Shown: piece after piece, positions 43,877 to 52,556 of the stretch | Layout: each line of letters opens with the position of its first letter | Numbering within the stretch: position 1 is the stretch's first letter | From: Paenibacillus rubinfantis | Lineage (GTDB): Bacteria; Bacillota; Bacilli; Paenibacillales; Paenibacillaceae | DNA: 64,000 nt | Reading direction: 5' to 3' | Assembly (NCBI RefSeq): GCF_001486505.1 | Contig: NZ_LN909061.1 | Coordinates: forward strand, 1 to 64,000 | Notes under the pieces: model-generated | What the model saw: only the letters and a program-made list of their open reading frames with translations | The model's database searches: none | Told to the model about the DNA's origin: nothing | Program-made: the position numbers and the translations under genes

Positions 43877-43926
43877 GAAGAAGATGTCTTGAGGGAGGAC
43901 TCCCTTCGAGGCATCTTCTTTTTTTG
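43877..43926 (+). terminator. Terminator after SGNH esterase gene
   Basis: GAAGATG-x-CTTGA-GGGAG pairs with CTCCC-TTCGAGGCATCTTC, followed by seven T. Confidence 0.88.
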
Positions 43927-43973
43927 TGAAAATCCCCTGTCCGATCCCCCTGACAATAAAATGCGAGTCCCAT

Positions 43974-44005
43974 AAAAAAGGTGAAAAGTACGCGAAAAAA
44001 AGGTG
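43974..44005 (+). promoter_or_regulatory. Direct repeats AAAAAAGGTG upstream of LplB-type permease gene
   Basis: AAAAAAGGTG at 43974-43983 and again at 43996-44005, 22 bp apart (two helical turns), as expected for an AraC-type activator site. A weak TATAGT -10 lies at 44051-44056. No regulator gene is adjacent; the AraC-type sensor at 20553 is a candidate because its neighbouring binding protein is a paralogue of the one in this operon. Confidence 0.35.
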
Positions 44006-44106
44006 GGAGGCGCAAAATTATTGAGAATTTCGCATGGAAAGCATCTGTTGTATAGTAAGCTCCAACTCGATCAAACCAAAGTCGATCAGCAGAAAGGATG
44101 ACGCCG

Positions 44107-45054
44107 ATGCAAACCGAGGCAAGGCGGGCAGGCGCTTCGCTCCCCGTCAAACGGCGAAATGGCATGGCCGGCTTGAAGCGGCAGTGGCCTTTGTATCTTC
44201 TTATGCTTTTGCCGATGACGTTCTTTATCGTTTTTAAGTACATTCCTATGGCAGGCGTCGTGGTTGCTTTTAAGGACTACAACATTTTTCAGGGGATCTG
44301 GGCCAGCGAGTGGGTGGGCTGGGACGTGTTTCGGGAGATTTTTGGGATGCCGCAGTTTTATAAGGCGCTGCGCAACACCTTGATGCTGAATGTTTTCGCC
44401 TTGCTGACCTTCCCGATACCGATCATCCTGGCGATCATGCTGAATGAGCTGCGCGTCAGATGGTACAAACGGCTAAGCCAAACCCTGCTGTATTTACCCC
44501 ACTTTATTTCCTGGGTGATCGTCGGCGGGATGGTCATCCAATTGTTGGCCACCAATACAGGCAGCGTAAATGAATTTATCAAAAGCCTCGGCGGTCGACC
44601 GATTCCGTTCCTCGAAGACACGGTACTTTGGATTCTTACCTACACGGGAGCCGGGGTATGGCACTATGCGGGCTGGGGAACGATCCTCTACTTGGCAGCG
44701 CTTACTAGCATCAATAAGGAGCTGTATGAAGCTGCCGAGGTGGATGGGGCTAGCCGGCTGCGACGTATCTGGCATATCACGCTGCCCGGGATCAAGCCAA
44801 CGATTGTGGTGCTGTTTATTATTCAGATCGGCCATATGGCGAATATCAGCTTCGAGCAGCCATATGCCCTGCAGAACGGTTACGTCATGGATGTTGCTCA
44901 GGTGATCAGCACCTATGTGTACACGGTTGGGATTCAATCGGCGCAATTTGCGCTGGCGACCGCCGTTGGATTGTTCCAGTCGGTCATTGGGCTGATTCTG
45001 TTGCTCACGGCCGAACTCATTTCTAGAAAAGTAAACCAGCAAGGCATCTTCTAG
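44107..45054 (+). CDS. Carbohydrate ABC transporter permease, LplB family
   Basis: First permease of an LplABC/YtcP-type importer for larger or acidic oligosaccharides. The 315-aa protein has six spans (first ~22-42: LYLLMLLPMTFFIVFKYI), the family opening MAGVVVAFKDYNIFQGIW, and the EAA loop YEAAEVDGASRLRRIWHITL. ATG 44107 has AGAAAGG at 9 nt; an ATG at 44098 overlaps that site. 17 bp before the second permease gene. Confidence 0.93.
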   Translation: MQTEARRAGASLPVKRRNGMAGLKRQWPLYLLMLLPMTFFIVFKYIPMAGVVVAFKDYNIFQGIWASEWVGWDVFREIFGMPQFYKALRNTLMLNVFALLTFPIPIILAIMLNELRVRWYKRLSQTLLYLPHFISWVIVGGMVIQLLATNTGSVNEFIKSLGGRPIPFLEDTVLWILTYTGAGVWHYAGWGTILYLAALTSINKELYEAAEVDGASRLRRIWHITLPGIKPTIVVLFIIQIGHMANISFEQPYALQNGYVMDVAQVISTYVYTVGIQSAQFALATAVGLFQSVIGLILLLTAELISRKVNQQGIF

Positions 45055-45071
45055 CCAAGGAGGGAGCTCGC

Positions 45072-45944
45072 GTGATCCGGAATCCGGTTGATAAAGTGAT
45101 CGATACCGTCGTCATCGTGCTCATCGGCTTGTTTGCATTGTTTTGCGTCGTGCCGATGATCCATATTTTTGCCTTATCCTTCAGCGGCAACCGGGCCATT
45201 ATGTCGGGGGAAGTATTCCTATGGCCGGTTGACTGGAACTTCCACTCGTATTCCGCGGTATTCGAAGACAGCTCCATGATGCGTTCCCTGGCGCTGACGG
45301 TGATTCTGGTCGTCGTCTATACCGCGGTCGCTTTGGTGATGACCATTATGTCCGCGTATGCGTTAAGCCGACGAAACTTTACGGGCCGAAACGTGATGTT
45401 TGGCTTGATCGTCGTCACGATGTTTTTTAACCCCGGGATCATTCCCAACTATCTGCTCATCAAAGAGTTGGGCTTGCTTGATTCACCGCTATCACTCATT
45501 TTGCCCCTGATGGTCAATGCGTTCCTGCTGATCATTATGAGGACTTCCTTCTCAGGCGTTCCTAATGAGCTGGAGGACTCGGCCTGGATAGACGGCTGCG
45601 GCCATTTCCGGTTTCTGCTGCGGGTTGTGCTCCCGCTTCAGTTGCCAATCCTCGCGACCATTGGGCTGTATTCGGCCGTGGATCGCTGGAACATGTTTCA
45701 AGACGCTTTGTTTTACATCAACGATAAAAATCTGTACCCGCTTCAGCTCAAGCTTTATCAGATGGTCATCAACAGCCAGGTGAACGATGCCACGGCACAA
45801 GAAGGTTTTAACGCGGCGACTCCGATTCCTCAAAGCATTCAGTCCGCCAGCATCATGTTTGCCACCGTGCCGATTCTGCTGGTATATCCCTGGCTGCAGA
45901 AGTATTTCATCTCCGGCATGCTGCAGGGGGCTGTCAAAGGGTAG
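45072..45944 (+). CDS. Carbohydrate ABC transporter permease, LplC/YtcP family
   Basis: Second permease, 290 aa, six spans, with FALSFSGNRAIMSGEVFLWP near the N-terminus, EAA loop EDSAWIDGCGHFRFLLRVVL, and the family C-terminus YFISGMLQGAVKG. It starts at GTG 45072 following AAGGAGG. Confidence 0.93.
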   Translation: MIRNPVDKVIDTVVIVLIGLFALFCVVPMIHIFALSFSGNRAIMSGEVFLWPVDWNFHSYSAVFEDSSMMRSLALTVILVVVYTAVALVMTIMSAYALSRRNFTGRNVMFGLIVVTMFFNPGIIPNYLLIKELGLLDSPLSLILPLMVNAFLLIIMRTSFSGVPNELEDSAWIDGCGHFRFLLRVVLPLQLPILATIGLYSAVDRWNMFQDALFYINDKNLYPLQLKLYQMVINSQVNDATAQEGFNAATPIPQSIQSASIMFATVPILLVYPWLQKYFISGMLQGAVKG

Positions 45945-45980
45945 CCGGGCAGGAGGCAGTTTGCTTTTTCGATAGCTGCT

Positions 45981-46017
45981 CTTCGGCGGGCCATCGATTC
46001 AGACGGCTACGCCGAAG
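45981..46017 (+). other. Intercistronic hairpin between permease and binding-protein genes
   Basis: CTTCGGCG pairs perfectly with CGCCGAAG across a 21-nt loop. No T-run follows. It may act as an mRNA-processing or stabilising element that raises binding-protein levels relative to permeases. Confidence 0.4.
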
Positions 46018-46058
46018 TTCACTATATACAAACACTAAATGAAAAGGGAGGCATCATC

Positions 46059-47681
46059 ATGCGCAAACCAATTCGCTCTTCGATGTTCGCTCTAGTGGCG
46101 TTGGTTATGGCGGCCAGCTTGGCGTTGGCGGGCTGCGGCGGCGGAGGGAACAGCGGCCAATCCAGCGGAGAGGGGAACAGCGGCGGGAATACCGCGGCAA
46201 CGAATAATACGAAGGAATCCGAACCTAAGGGAGAACGAATTACATTAAAGGTAGAGCTGTTCGACCGGAACAATACACCGGCGGGACAGCCGCCCATTAC
46301 GGATAATTTCATGACCCAGTTTATTCAGAAAAATTTCGGCGACCCCAACAACATCGACGTTGAATTCGTGACGGTACCACGCGCTGAAGAGGTGGATAAG
46401 CTGAACGTCCTGATGGCCTCCGGTTCCGCTCCGGACATTGTATTCACGTATAACAAGCCCACCGTACAAAACTATGTAAAAAGCGGAGGCTTAACCGACC
46501 TGGGACCCCTCCTCGACCAATACGGACCTAATCTCAAGAAAGTGCTGGAGCCTTCCCTTCCCTACGGCGTATTTGATGGGAAGCAATACACCCTTCCTGC
46601 GCTGCGCGTGATTCAAGCCCAAACCACCACCTTCATCCGCAAGGATTGGCTGGATCAACTTAATCTTCCGCTGCCGCAAACAACGGAGGAGTTCGTGGAT
46701 GCCATGCGTGCCTTTAAGGAGAAGGATCCCGGCAAAACGGGAGGCAAGGTGATCCCTTACAGCTATATCGATGTATTTCATATGATGCCATTGGTTAATT
46801 CCTTCTGGAAATGGGACGAAATTACGGATAAGGCTCTCTACTCGGTGCCCCGCTGGCTGCAGCCGGGAAGCAAGGACGGCTACCGGTTGTTGAACCAGAT
46901 GTACAACGAAGGCTTGATCGACCCGGATTTTGCACTCAGCGATGATTTTAGCCAGGTATTTCCCCAGCAGGTTGTGAACAGCGTTGCCGGGGCAGGCACG
47001 CCGAATACCAATGAACCGGTATATAACGGTTACTACGCCAACCTGAAGGCGAATAATCCGGATGCCGTGCTGGAGGCGATCGATCCGTTCTCCACGCCTG
47101 ACGGGAAGCATCCGAAGCCGATATATGAACCGACCGGCGCTTACCTGATGATCCCGGCATCGAGCAAGAACGCGGAGGCCGCCATCAAATACTTGAACTG
47201 GATGGCCGACCCGAGCAATATTTTGGTGCTCCAAAACGGAGAGGAAGGCGTATCGTACGAAATGAGTGAAGACGGGCTGCCGTTGCTGCTGAATACACCG
47301 GAGGCTCAGAATCTGCTGTACAACTACTACGATTACTGCATTATCCTGAACGGTAAATACATTTCAACGGAGGATCCGAACAAGAACATTGCAGCCAATG
47401 CCTTCGACCCGGACTTCAAGGATTTCACGGTCAAGAGCATTCAAGTCGGAACCAACGAGGGGTATACCCTGCCTCGCGTGGATATTGCGGTGGACGCCGA
47501 GATCAAATACGCCAAGATCCTGGAGGATTTCGAAAAAGAAATGCTGGCCAAGATCGTCACGGCTAAACCGGATCAATTCGACAAGGTCTATGACCAGAAG
47601 GTCGAGGAATATATGGCGATGGGCGGCAAGGCCGTCATGGAAGGGAAACAGGCCGCCTACGACGAGTTTTATAAGCAGTAA
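46059..47681 (+). CDS. Extracellular solute-binding lipoprotein, LplA-like
   Basis: Capture subunit (540 aa) of the LplB/LplC-type importer. Signal peptide with lipobox LALAGC (Cys near residue 26) and a Gly/Asn/Ser linker. The mature part has EFVTVPRAEEVDKLNVLMAS, APDIVFTYNKPTVQNY, STRKD-like FIRKDWLDQLNLPLPQTTEEF and FGDP near the start. It is closely related to the orphan binding protein at 22823. ATG 46059 follows AGGGAGG. Followed by two dehydrogenase genes within 16 and 21 bp. Confidence 0.92.
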   Translation: MRKPIRSSMFALVALVMAASLALAGCGGGGNSGQSSGEGNSGGNTAATNNTKESEPKGERITLKVELFDRNNTPAGQPPITDNFMTQFIQKNFGDPNNIDVEFVTVPRAEEVDKLNVLMASGSAPDIVFTYNKPTVQNYVKSGGLTDLGPLLDQYGPNLKKVLEPSLPYGVFDGKQYTLPALRVIQAQTTTFIRKDWLDQLNLPLPQTTEEFVDAMRAFKEKDPGKTGGKVIPYSYIDVFHMMPLVNSFWKWDEITDKALYSVPRWLQPGSKDGYRLLNQMYNEGLIDPDFALSDDFSQVFPQQVVNSVAGAGTPNTNEPVYNGYYANLKANNPDAVLEAIDPFSTPDGKHPKPIYEPTGAYLMIPASSKNAEAAIKYLNWMADPSNILVLQNGEEGVSYEMSEDGLPLLLNTPEAQNLLYNYYDYCIILNGKYISTEDPNKNIAANAFDPDFKDFTVKSIQVGTNEGYTLPRVDIAVDAEIKYAKILEDFEKEMLAKIVTAKPDQFDKVYDQKVEEYMAMGGKAVMEGKQAAYDEFYKQ

Positions 47682-47696
47682 CAGGAGGGAAGCCGA

Positions 47697-48848
47697 TTGA
47701 TACATGTAGCGGTGATTGGTGCCGGGGCGATATCCCCGGCCCATATTCAAGCGTATTTGCAGTTTCCGGAGCAGTGCCAGATCGTAGCGATCTGCGATAT
47801 TTACCCGGAGAAGGCGCGGCAAAAAGCAGAGCAATTTCAACTGGATGCAGAGATTTATGCTGACTATACGGAATTGCTCCAGCGCAGTGACATCGATCTG
47901 GTATCGGTGTGCACGCCGCCGTATACCCATGCGGAGACGGCGATCGCTTTTTTGAACGCAGGGAAGCACGTGATCGTGGAGAAGCCGATGGCTTCCTCGC
48001 TGGAGGAATGCGATCGAATGAATGAAGCGGCCGAGCGCAGCGGGAAGCGATTATCCGTCGTGGCGCAAAACCGATTTACGACCCCGATGATGAAGCTAAA
48101 GCGGGTGTTAGTCACGAAGCTGATGGGGCCGATCGTGCATACGCAAGTGGACTCTTACTGGTGGAGAGGACATTGTTACTATGATTTGTGGTGGCGAGGA
48201 ACCTGGGAGAAGGAGGGCGGAGGCTGCACGCTTAACCATGCGGTGCACCATATTGATATCTTTCAATGGATGAACGGCATGCCGGCTGAGATCACGGCGG
48301 TGATGAGCAACACCTCTCATGACAATGCCGAGGTGGAGGACATCTCCATCGCCATCGCCCGATACGACAACGGGGCGTTGGCCCAGCTCACCAGTTCGGT
48401 TGTGCATCACGGCCAGGAGCAGCAGTTGATCTTCCAGGGCAAGCATGCCCGCGTGTCGGCGCCATGGAAAGTGGCGGCTTCCGTTTCGAAGTCCAACGGA
48501 TTCCCTGAGCAGGATGTTGCGCTGGAAGCTAAGATTCAGCAGGTCTACGACGAGCAGCCCGAGCTTCCGTATGAAGGCCATCGCGGCCAAATCCAGGACG
48601 TGTTGAACGCGATCGAGCAGGGCACGCCCGTACTGGTGGATGGTGTCCAAGGCAGACGAACGTTGGAGCTGATTACGGCGATTTATCAGTCGTCCAGCAC
48701 CGGGTTGCCGGTGAAGCTGCCGCTGGGGCCGGAGAGTCCTTTTTATACACGGCAAGGGATTTTGCAGAATGCTACGTACTTCTACGAGAAGAAGACCAGC
48801 ATCGAGAACTTCAGCGAGAATACGATCACCTCAGGCGGCAACAGCTAA
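47697..48848 (+). CDS. Gfo/Idh/MocA family oxidoreductase
   Basis: NAD(P)-dependent sugar or cyclitol dehydrogenase of 383 aa. The N-terminal Rossmann motif is VAVIGAGAISPAHIQAY, the hallmark catalytic-lysine segment HVIVEKPMASS, and a His-containing motif GGGCTLNHAVHHIDIFQW in the C-terminal alpha/beta domain. Start TTG 47697 after AGGAGGG. Co-transcribed with the transporter, so it probably acts on the imported sugar; the actual substrate is unknown. Confidence 0.92.
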   Translation: MIHVAVIGAGAISPAHIQAYLQFPEQCQIVAICDIYPEKARQKAEQFQLDAEIYADYTELLQRSDIDLVSVCTPPYTHAETAIAFLNAGKHVIVEKPMASSLEECDRMNEAAERSGKRLSVVAQNRFTTPMMKLKRVLVTKLMGPIVHTQVDSYWWRGHCYYDLWWRGTWEKEGGGCTLNHAVHHIDIFQWMNGMPAEITAVMSNTSHDNAEVEDISIAIARYDNGALAQLTSSVVHHGQEQQLIFQGKHARVSAPWKVAASVSKSNGFPEQDVALEAKIQQVYDEQPELPYEGHRGQIQDVLNAIEQGTPVLVDGVQGRRTLELITAIYQSSSTGLPVKLPLGPESPFYTRQGILQNATYFYEKKTSIENFSENTITSGGNS

Positions 48849-48869
48849 TTCATGAGAGGGGCAGACGCC

Positions 48870-49952
48870 ATGACGGAGACAATGGATGGCATGAATTACG
48901 CGCCAAAAGGAAAACCCCAACCGGTAGTTCGCGAAGGCGAGTTTCTCTTCGCGGCGATCGGTTTGGACCATGGGCATATCTACGGGATGTGCAACGGGTT
49001 AATCGAGGCGGGGGCGGAGTTGGCTGCGGTATATGATCCCGATCCAGAGAAGGTAAAGCGATTTATCGAGGCCTTCCCGCAAGCGAAGGCGGCCGCGTCC
49101 GAGGAGGAGATCCTGGGGGACCCGCGGATCAAGCTGATCGCCGGGGCCTGCATTCCTTCCGAGCGATGCGCGTTAGGGCTTCGGGCGATGGAGCACGGCA
49201 AGCATTATTTTGCGGATAAACCGGCCTTTACCACGTTGGAGCAGGTTGATCGGGCGCGCCGGGCAACGGACGAGACCGGTCTCAAATGGGGGATTTATTA
49301 CGGGGAACGGCTGCATGTGGAGAGTGCCGTGTTTGCCGGACAGTTAATCGAGGAAGGGGCGATCGGCCGGGTCGTTCAAGTGATCGGCACGGGGCCGCAT
49401 CGCGCTAACCCCCAATCCCGGCCGGAATGGTTCTTTGACCCCGACTGTTACGGCGGGATCTTATGTGATATCGGATCCCATCAGATCGAGCAATTCCTGC
49501 ACTATGCCGGCGCTAAGGACGCGAAGGTCCTGCACAGCAAAGTCACCAACTACAAGTTCAAGGACTACCCCCGATTCGAGGACTTTGGTGATGCCACGCT
49601 GGTGGCGGACAACGGGGCAACCTTCTATTTCCGGGTGGATTGGCTGACTCCAGACGGACTGGGTACCTGGGGAGATGGCCGTACCCTTATTCTGGGGACG
49701 GAAGGTTATATCGAAATCCGCAAGTACATCGATATCGCCCGGGAAACGTCTGGCAATCATCTGTATTTGGTGAATCAGGAAGGCGAATTCCATTATGATT
49801 GCTCCGGGAAAGTAGGGTACCCCTATTTCGGTGCATTCCTCTTGGATATCCTGAACGGAACTGAAAATGCGATGACGCAGGAGCATGCCTTTAAAGCGGC
49901 GGCTTTATGCATCGAGGCACAGGTACAAGCGATCCGAATCGAACCGGCCTGA
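48870..49952 (+). CDS. Gfo/Idh/MocA family oxidoreductase (second)
   Basis: Related dehydrogenase of 360 aa, divergent from its neighbour. The Rossmann segment is LFAAIGLDHGHIYGMCNGLI rather than a strict GxGxxG, the lysine segment reads KHYFADKPAFTT, and the C-terminal domain has YGGILCDIGSHQIEQFLHY. The motif GxDHGH at the nucleotide site is typical of a subset of this family. ATG 48870 follows GAGAGGGG; the frame opens at 48852 without a site. Last gene of the operon. Confidence 0.9.
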   Translation: MTETMDGMNYAPKGKPQPVVREGEFLFAAIGLDHGHIYGMCNGLIEAGAELAAVYDPDPEKVKRFIEAFPQAKAAASEEEILGDPRIKLIAGACIPSERCALGLRAMEHGKHYFADKPAFTTLEQVDRARRATDETGLKWGIYYGERLHVESAVFAGQLIEEGAIGRVVQVIGTGPHRANPQSRPEWFFDPDCYGGILCDIGSHQIEQFLHYAGAKDAKVLHSKVTNYKFKDYPRFEDFGDATLVADNGATFYFRVDWLTPDGLGTWGDGRTLILGTEGYIEIRKYIDIARETSGNHLYLVNQEGEFHYDCSGKVGYPYFGAFLLDILNGTENAMTQEHAFKAAALCIEAQVQAIRIEPA

Positions 49953-49975
49953 TACGGATTCGGCCAGCTAATCGC

Positions 49976-50006
49976 AAAGCCCGCAAACGATGGGTTTGCG
50001 GGCTTT
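49976..50006. terminator. Bidirectional terminator
   Basis: AAAGCCCGCAAAC pairs perfectly with GTTTGCGGGCTTT around a 5-nt loop between the plus-strand operon and the minus-strand tetR gene. Confidence 0.85.
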
Positions 50007-50027
50007 GGCTTGGTCAAACATGCCGTG

Positions 50028-50606
50028 TTACTTATCGAGCATGTCCATCGAGACATCGGCAATTTGGTGCAGCTTTGTTTTATCGGTAGAAGTGCGTCGG
50101 AGGACCCGGATCCCAATCATCGTCGTATGCAAACTAGCCGCAAGGAGGCGGGGATCGATGTCAGCCGAAATTTCTCCCGCTTGCTGCCCTTTTTGGAGGA
50201 GCTCTACGAGTAGTTGCTCTTCCTTGTTAAAGCCCTCGCTCGTTAATTCGCTCACAACCGGGTCCCGATAAGCTAACTCGGTCGCCGAGTTCACAAAGAA
50301 GCAGCCGATCGGCCGCTCGCCGTTGGTTTCAATCAGATAATCAAAGATTAGACGGATGGATTCTTTCGCCGTACGACCGCGCTGGGCTTCGGCTTTGATG
50401 GTGGCATCCGTAATTTTCGCATATTGCTCCATCGTCTTGATAAAGAGCGTGTGCTTGTCGCCAAACGTGTCGTACAAGCTTCGGCGATGAACCCCCATAT
50501 GCTCTACCAGATCTTGAAGCGAAGTCTTCTCATACCCTTGTTCCCAGAAAAGATGCATTGCCTTAAGGAGGACTTCTCTTTCATCAAATTCCTTGCTTCG
50601 CGCCAT
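50028..50606 (-). CDS. TetR/AcrR family transcriptional regulator
   Basis: Repressor of 192 aa. The HTH at residues ~8-55 reads VLLKAMHLFWEQGYEKTSLQ, then VHRRSLYDTFGDKHTLF. The C-terminal domain has GCFFVNSATELAYRDP, seen in YxaF/TetR members responding to quinones or flavonoids and often linked to reductases. The next minus-strand gene upstream is an old-yellow-enzyme, but ~250 bp and a terminator separate them. An inverted repeat at 50648-50672 lies in its promoter region. Confidence 0.9.
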   Translation of the reverse strand: MARSKEFDEREVLLKAMHLFWEQGYEKTSLQDLVEHMGVHRRSLYDTFGDKHTLFIKTMEQYAKITDATIKAEAQRGRTAKESIRLIFDYLIETNGERPIGCFFVNSATELAYRDPVVSELTSEGFNKEEQLLVELLQKGQQAGEISADIDPRLLAASLHTTMIGIRVLRRTSTDKTKLHQIADVSMDMLDK

Positions 50607-50647
50607 AACCTGTCACCCTTTCAGCCTCATTTTAGCATAGGAGAACA

Positions 50648-50672
50648 AACGGTAAAAGAAAGATGCACCGTT
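50648..50672. promoter_or_regulatory. Candidate TetR operator (AACGGT...ACCGTT)
   Basis: AACGGT and ACCGTT form an inverted repeat with a 13-nt spacer, overlapping a possible minus-strand promoter (TTTTACC and TAAAAT) for the tetR gene. Confidence 0.35.
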
Positions 50673-50812
50673 CCTAACAGATATTTAACAGCTGATCCAA
50701 ATCTATGGGCGGTGGGCGGTTAAATACCTTGCTGTCCGGCCCCTTTTCATGATTATCCCTTATGATCAGGTGGCCTGGTTTGGGATAGACATCGCCCGCA
50801 AAAACCGCTAAA

Positions 50813-50850
50813 AAAAAGACCTATTCGGCGTGAACCGAAAAGGTCTTTTT
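50813..50850. terminator. Terminator of the old-yellow-enzyme gene (minus strand)
   Basis: AAAAAGACCT and CCTTTTCGG-type arms: AAAAGACC-TATTCGG pairs with CCGAA-AAGGTCTTTT, with T-runs on both strands. Confidence 0.85.
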
Positions 50851-50853
50851 CAC

Positions 50854-51966
50854 TTAGCTCAGCTTGGAAAGGTCTTCTTTGGTGAATGGCTGCAGCTCAT
50901 CCAGGCGGCCGTCGCGGATCTTGGCCGCCCAAGCCGGGTCGGTCAACAGCGCGCGACCGACGGCAACGAGGTCGAACTCGCCGCGTTCCAGGCGCTCAAC
51001 CAGTTGCTCAATGCCTGTCGTTTCTCCTCCTTGGCCCGAAGCGAACAAGCTGGTGAACTCGGAGTTCAAACCAACAGACCCCACGGTAATCGTAGGTTTA
51101 CCGGTCAGCTTGCGCGTCCAGCCAGCCAGGTTCAACTCCGAACCCTCGAACTCCGGCTCCCAGAAGCGACGAGTGGAGGCATGGAAAATATTAACGCCTG
51201 CGGCACTCAGCGGAGCCAGGAAGCGTTCCAATTCCTCAGGGGTAGCGGCAAGCTTGGCGTTGTAGTGGCCATCCTTCCACTGCGAATAACGGAAGATGAT
51301 CGGGAAATCCGGGCCAACCGCAGCACGGATCGCTTCAATAACTTCTACAGCAAACCGAGTGCGCCCGACAAGATCACCGCCGTACTCATCGGTCCGCTTA
51401 TTCGTGACCTCCCAGAAAAACTGGTCAATCAAATAGCCATGCGCACCATGAATTTCAACGGCATCAAAGCCGAGACGTTTCGCATCTGCGGCAGATTGAG
51501 CATATGCCTGAACCAGTTCCCGGATCTCCTGCTTTGTCAGCGGTTCGGAGACTTGCTTGCCGGATAAGTTGAGGCCGGACGGACCGATGGGATCGGCGTT
51601 CGATTCGGGGAAAGTCTCCCGTTGCCGGGCCGTACCGGTATGCCAGATTTGCGGCGCGATTTTACCACCAGCTTCATGCACTTCATTGACGACCTTCTGC
51701 CATCCTGCCAACGCCTCTTCCCCGTAGAAATGCGGTACGTTTGGACTTGCAGCGGCAGCGGGGTGGTTAATAACCGTGCCCTCGGTAATAATCAGTCCAA
51801 CACCATTTTCCGCTCTGCGGCGGTAATATCCGGCTACATCGGGGCCGGGGATGCCGTTGGGCGAAAAGGCGCGGGTCATGGGTGCCATAACCACCCGATT
51901 GGCAAGCTTCAGCCCGCCGCCTTCAAAAGGTTTAAACAAGACGTCTGCCGTTTTGGCTATGGACAT
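50854..51966 (-). CDS. NADH:flavin oxidoreductase (old yellow enzyme family)
   Basis: FMN-dependent ene-reductase of 370 aa, cytoplasmic. It opens with the FMN-binding VMAPMTRAFSPNG, has the substrate-contact His pair in FDAVEIHGAHGYLIDQF, KRTDEYGG, and the phosphate site DLVAVGRALLTDPAW. It detoxifies or reduces activated alkenes and quinones; the substrate is not known. An ArsR-type repressor gene lies 99 bp upstream in the same direction, with an AT-rich inverted repeat between them, suggesting local control. Confidence 0.93.
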   Translation of the reverse strand: MSIAKTADVLFKPFEGGGLKLANRVVMAPMTRAFSPNGIPGPDVAGYYRRRAENGVGLIITEGTVINHPAAAASPNVPHFYGEEALAGWQKVVNEVHEAGGKIAPQIWHTGTARQRETFPESNADPIGPSGLNLSGKQVSEPLTKQEIRELVQAYAQSAADAKRLGFDAVEIHGAHGYLIDQFFWEVTNKRTDEYGGDLVGRTRFAVEVIEAIRAAVGPDFPIIFRYSQWKDGHYNAKLAATPEELERFLAPLSAAGVNIFHASTRRFWEPEFEGSELNLAGWTRKLTGKPTITVGSVGLNSEFTSLFASGQGGETTGIEQLVERLERGEFDLVAVGRALLTDPAWAAKIRDGRLDELQPFTKEDLSKLS

Positions 51967-52008
51967 AGGAATCTCTCCTCTTCGTAGTTATTCAACCTCA
52001 ATACATAT

Positions 52009-52024
52009 ATCTAAATATATAGAT
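52009..52024. promoter_or_regulatory. AT-rich inverted repeat upstream of old-yellow-enzyme gene
   Basis: ATCTA-AATATA-TAGAT, an inverted repeat in a run of alternating A/T. ArsR-family operators are often AT-rich imperfect palindromes, so this is a candidate site for the neighbouring ArsR protein. Weak on its own. Confidence 0.3.
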
Positions 52025-52065
52025 TAACTTATAAATAGGCAAGAGGAATTGAAAAATTTCCCTAA

Positions 52066-52395
52066 TTATTTTCTCGTTTTCAGCTTGGCGGCAAACTGCT
52101 CCAAGAAAGCGTCGATCCCGGTATCATTTAACCGGTAATACGTATATTGCCCGTAACGGCGGGATTCTAACAGTCCGCTTTTTTGCATGGTGGATAAATA
52201 AGAAGAGATGACGGATTGTGCCAATCCGGATTTTTCCTGAATCGAGCCGACGCATACGCTGCCCGGAAACTCTTGTTTGATCACCTCTGGCAGATCGTAT
52301 TCCAGTTTCTCCGGTTCCCTTAGCCAGCATAGAATGTTCAGCCGAGTCTCGTTCGAAAGGGCCTTAAGCACGGCCAGCATGTCTTGATCTTTCAT
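52066..52395 (-). CDS. ArsR/SmtB family transcriptional regulator
   Basis: Small winged-helix repressor of 109 aa: MLAVLKALSNETRLNILCWL, recognition region SGLAQSVISSYLSTMQKSGL and wing RRYGQYTYYRL. It lacks the ELCVCDL metal-binding pair (one Cys in CVGSIQ and one in ILCWL only), so the signal may be redox or organic rather than metal. ATG 52395 follows GGAGGGG. Upstream of, and probably controlling, the old-yellow-enzyme gene. Confidence 0.9.
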   Translation of the reverse strand: MKDQDMLAVLKALSNETRLNILCWLREPEKLEYDLPEVIKQEFPGSVCVGSIQEKSGLAQSVISSYLSTMQKSGLLESRRYGQYTYYRLNDTGIDAFLEQFAAKLKTRK

Positions 52396-52486
52396 CGATT
52401 GCCCCTCCGTTTGGGTTGATTTGTTCCCAGTATATCAAAAACTTCACGGATCGAGAAAGAGGAGATAGGCCAAAGCCAAGCGCTTC

Positions 52487-52515
52487 TTGGAAATCCTCCG
52501 GAACTCGATTATAAT
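52487..52515 (+). promoter_or_regulatory. Sigma-A promoter of the rlmA leader
   Basis: TTGGAA (52487-52492) and perfect TATAAT (52510-52515) with a 17-bp spacer. The transcript would begin near 52522, about 35 nt upstream of the leader ORF and 309 nt before rlmA. Confidence 0.8.
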
Positions 52516-52556
52516 GATCATGTATTCTTGAACAAGTATAAGGAGGGTTAGGGAAA

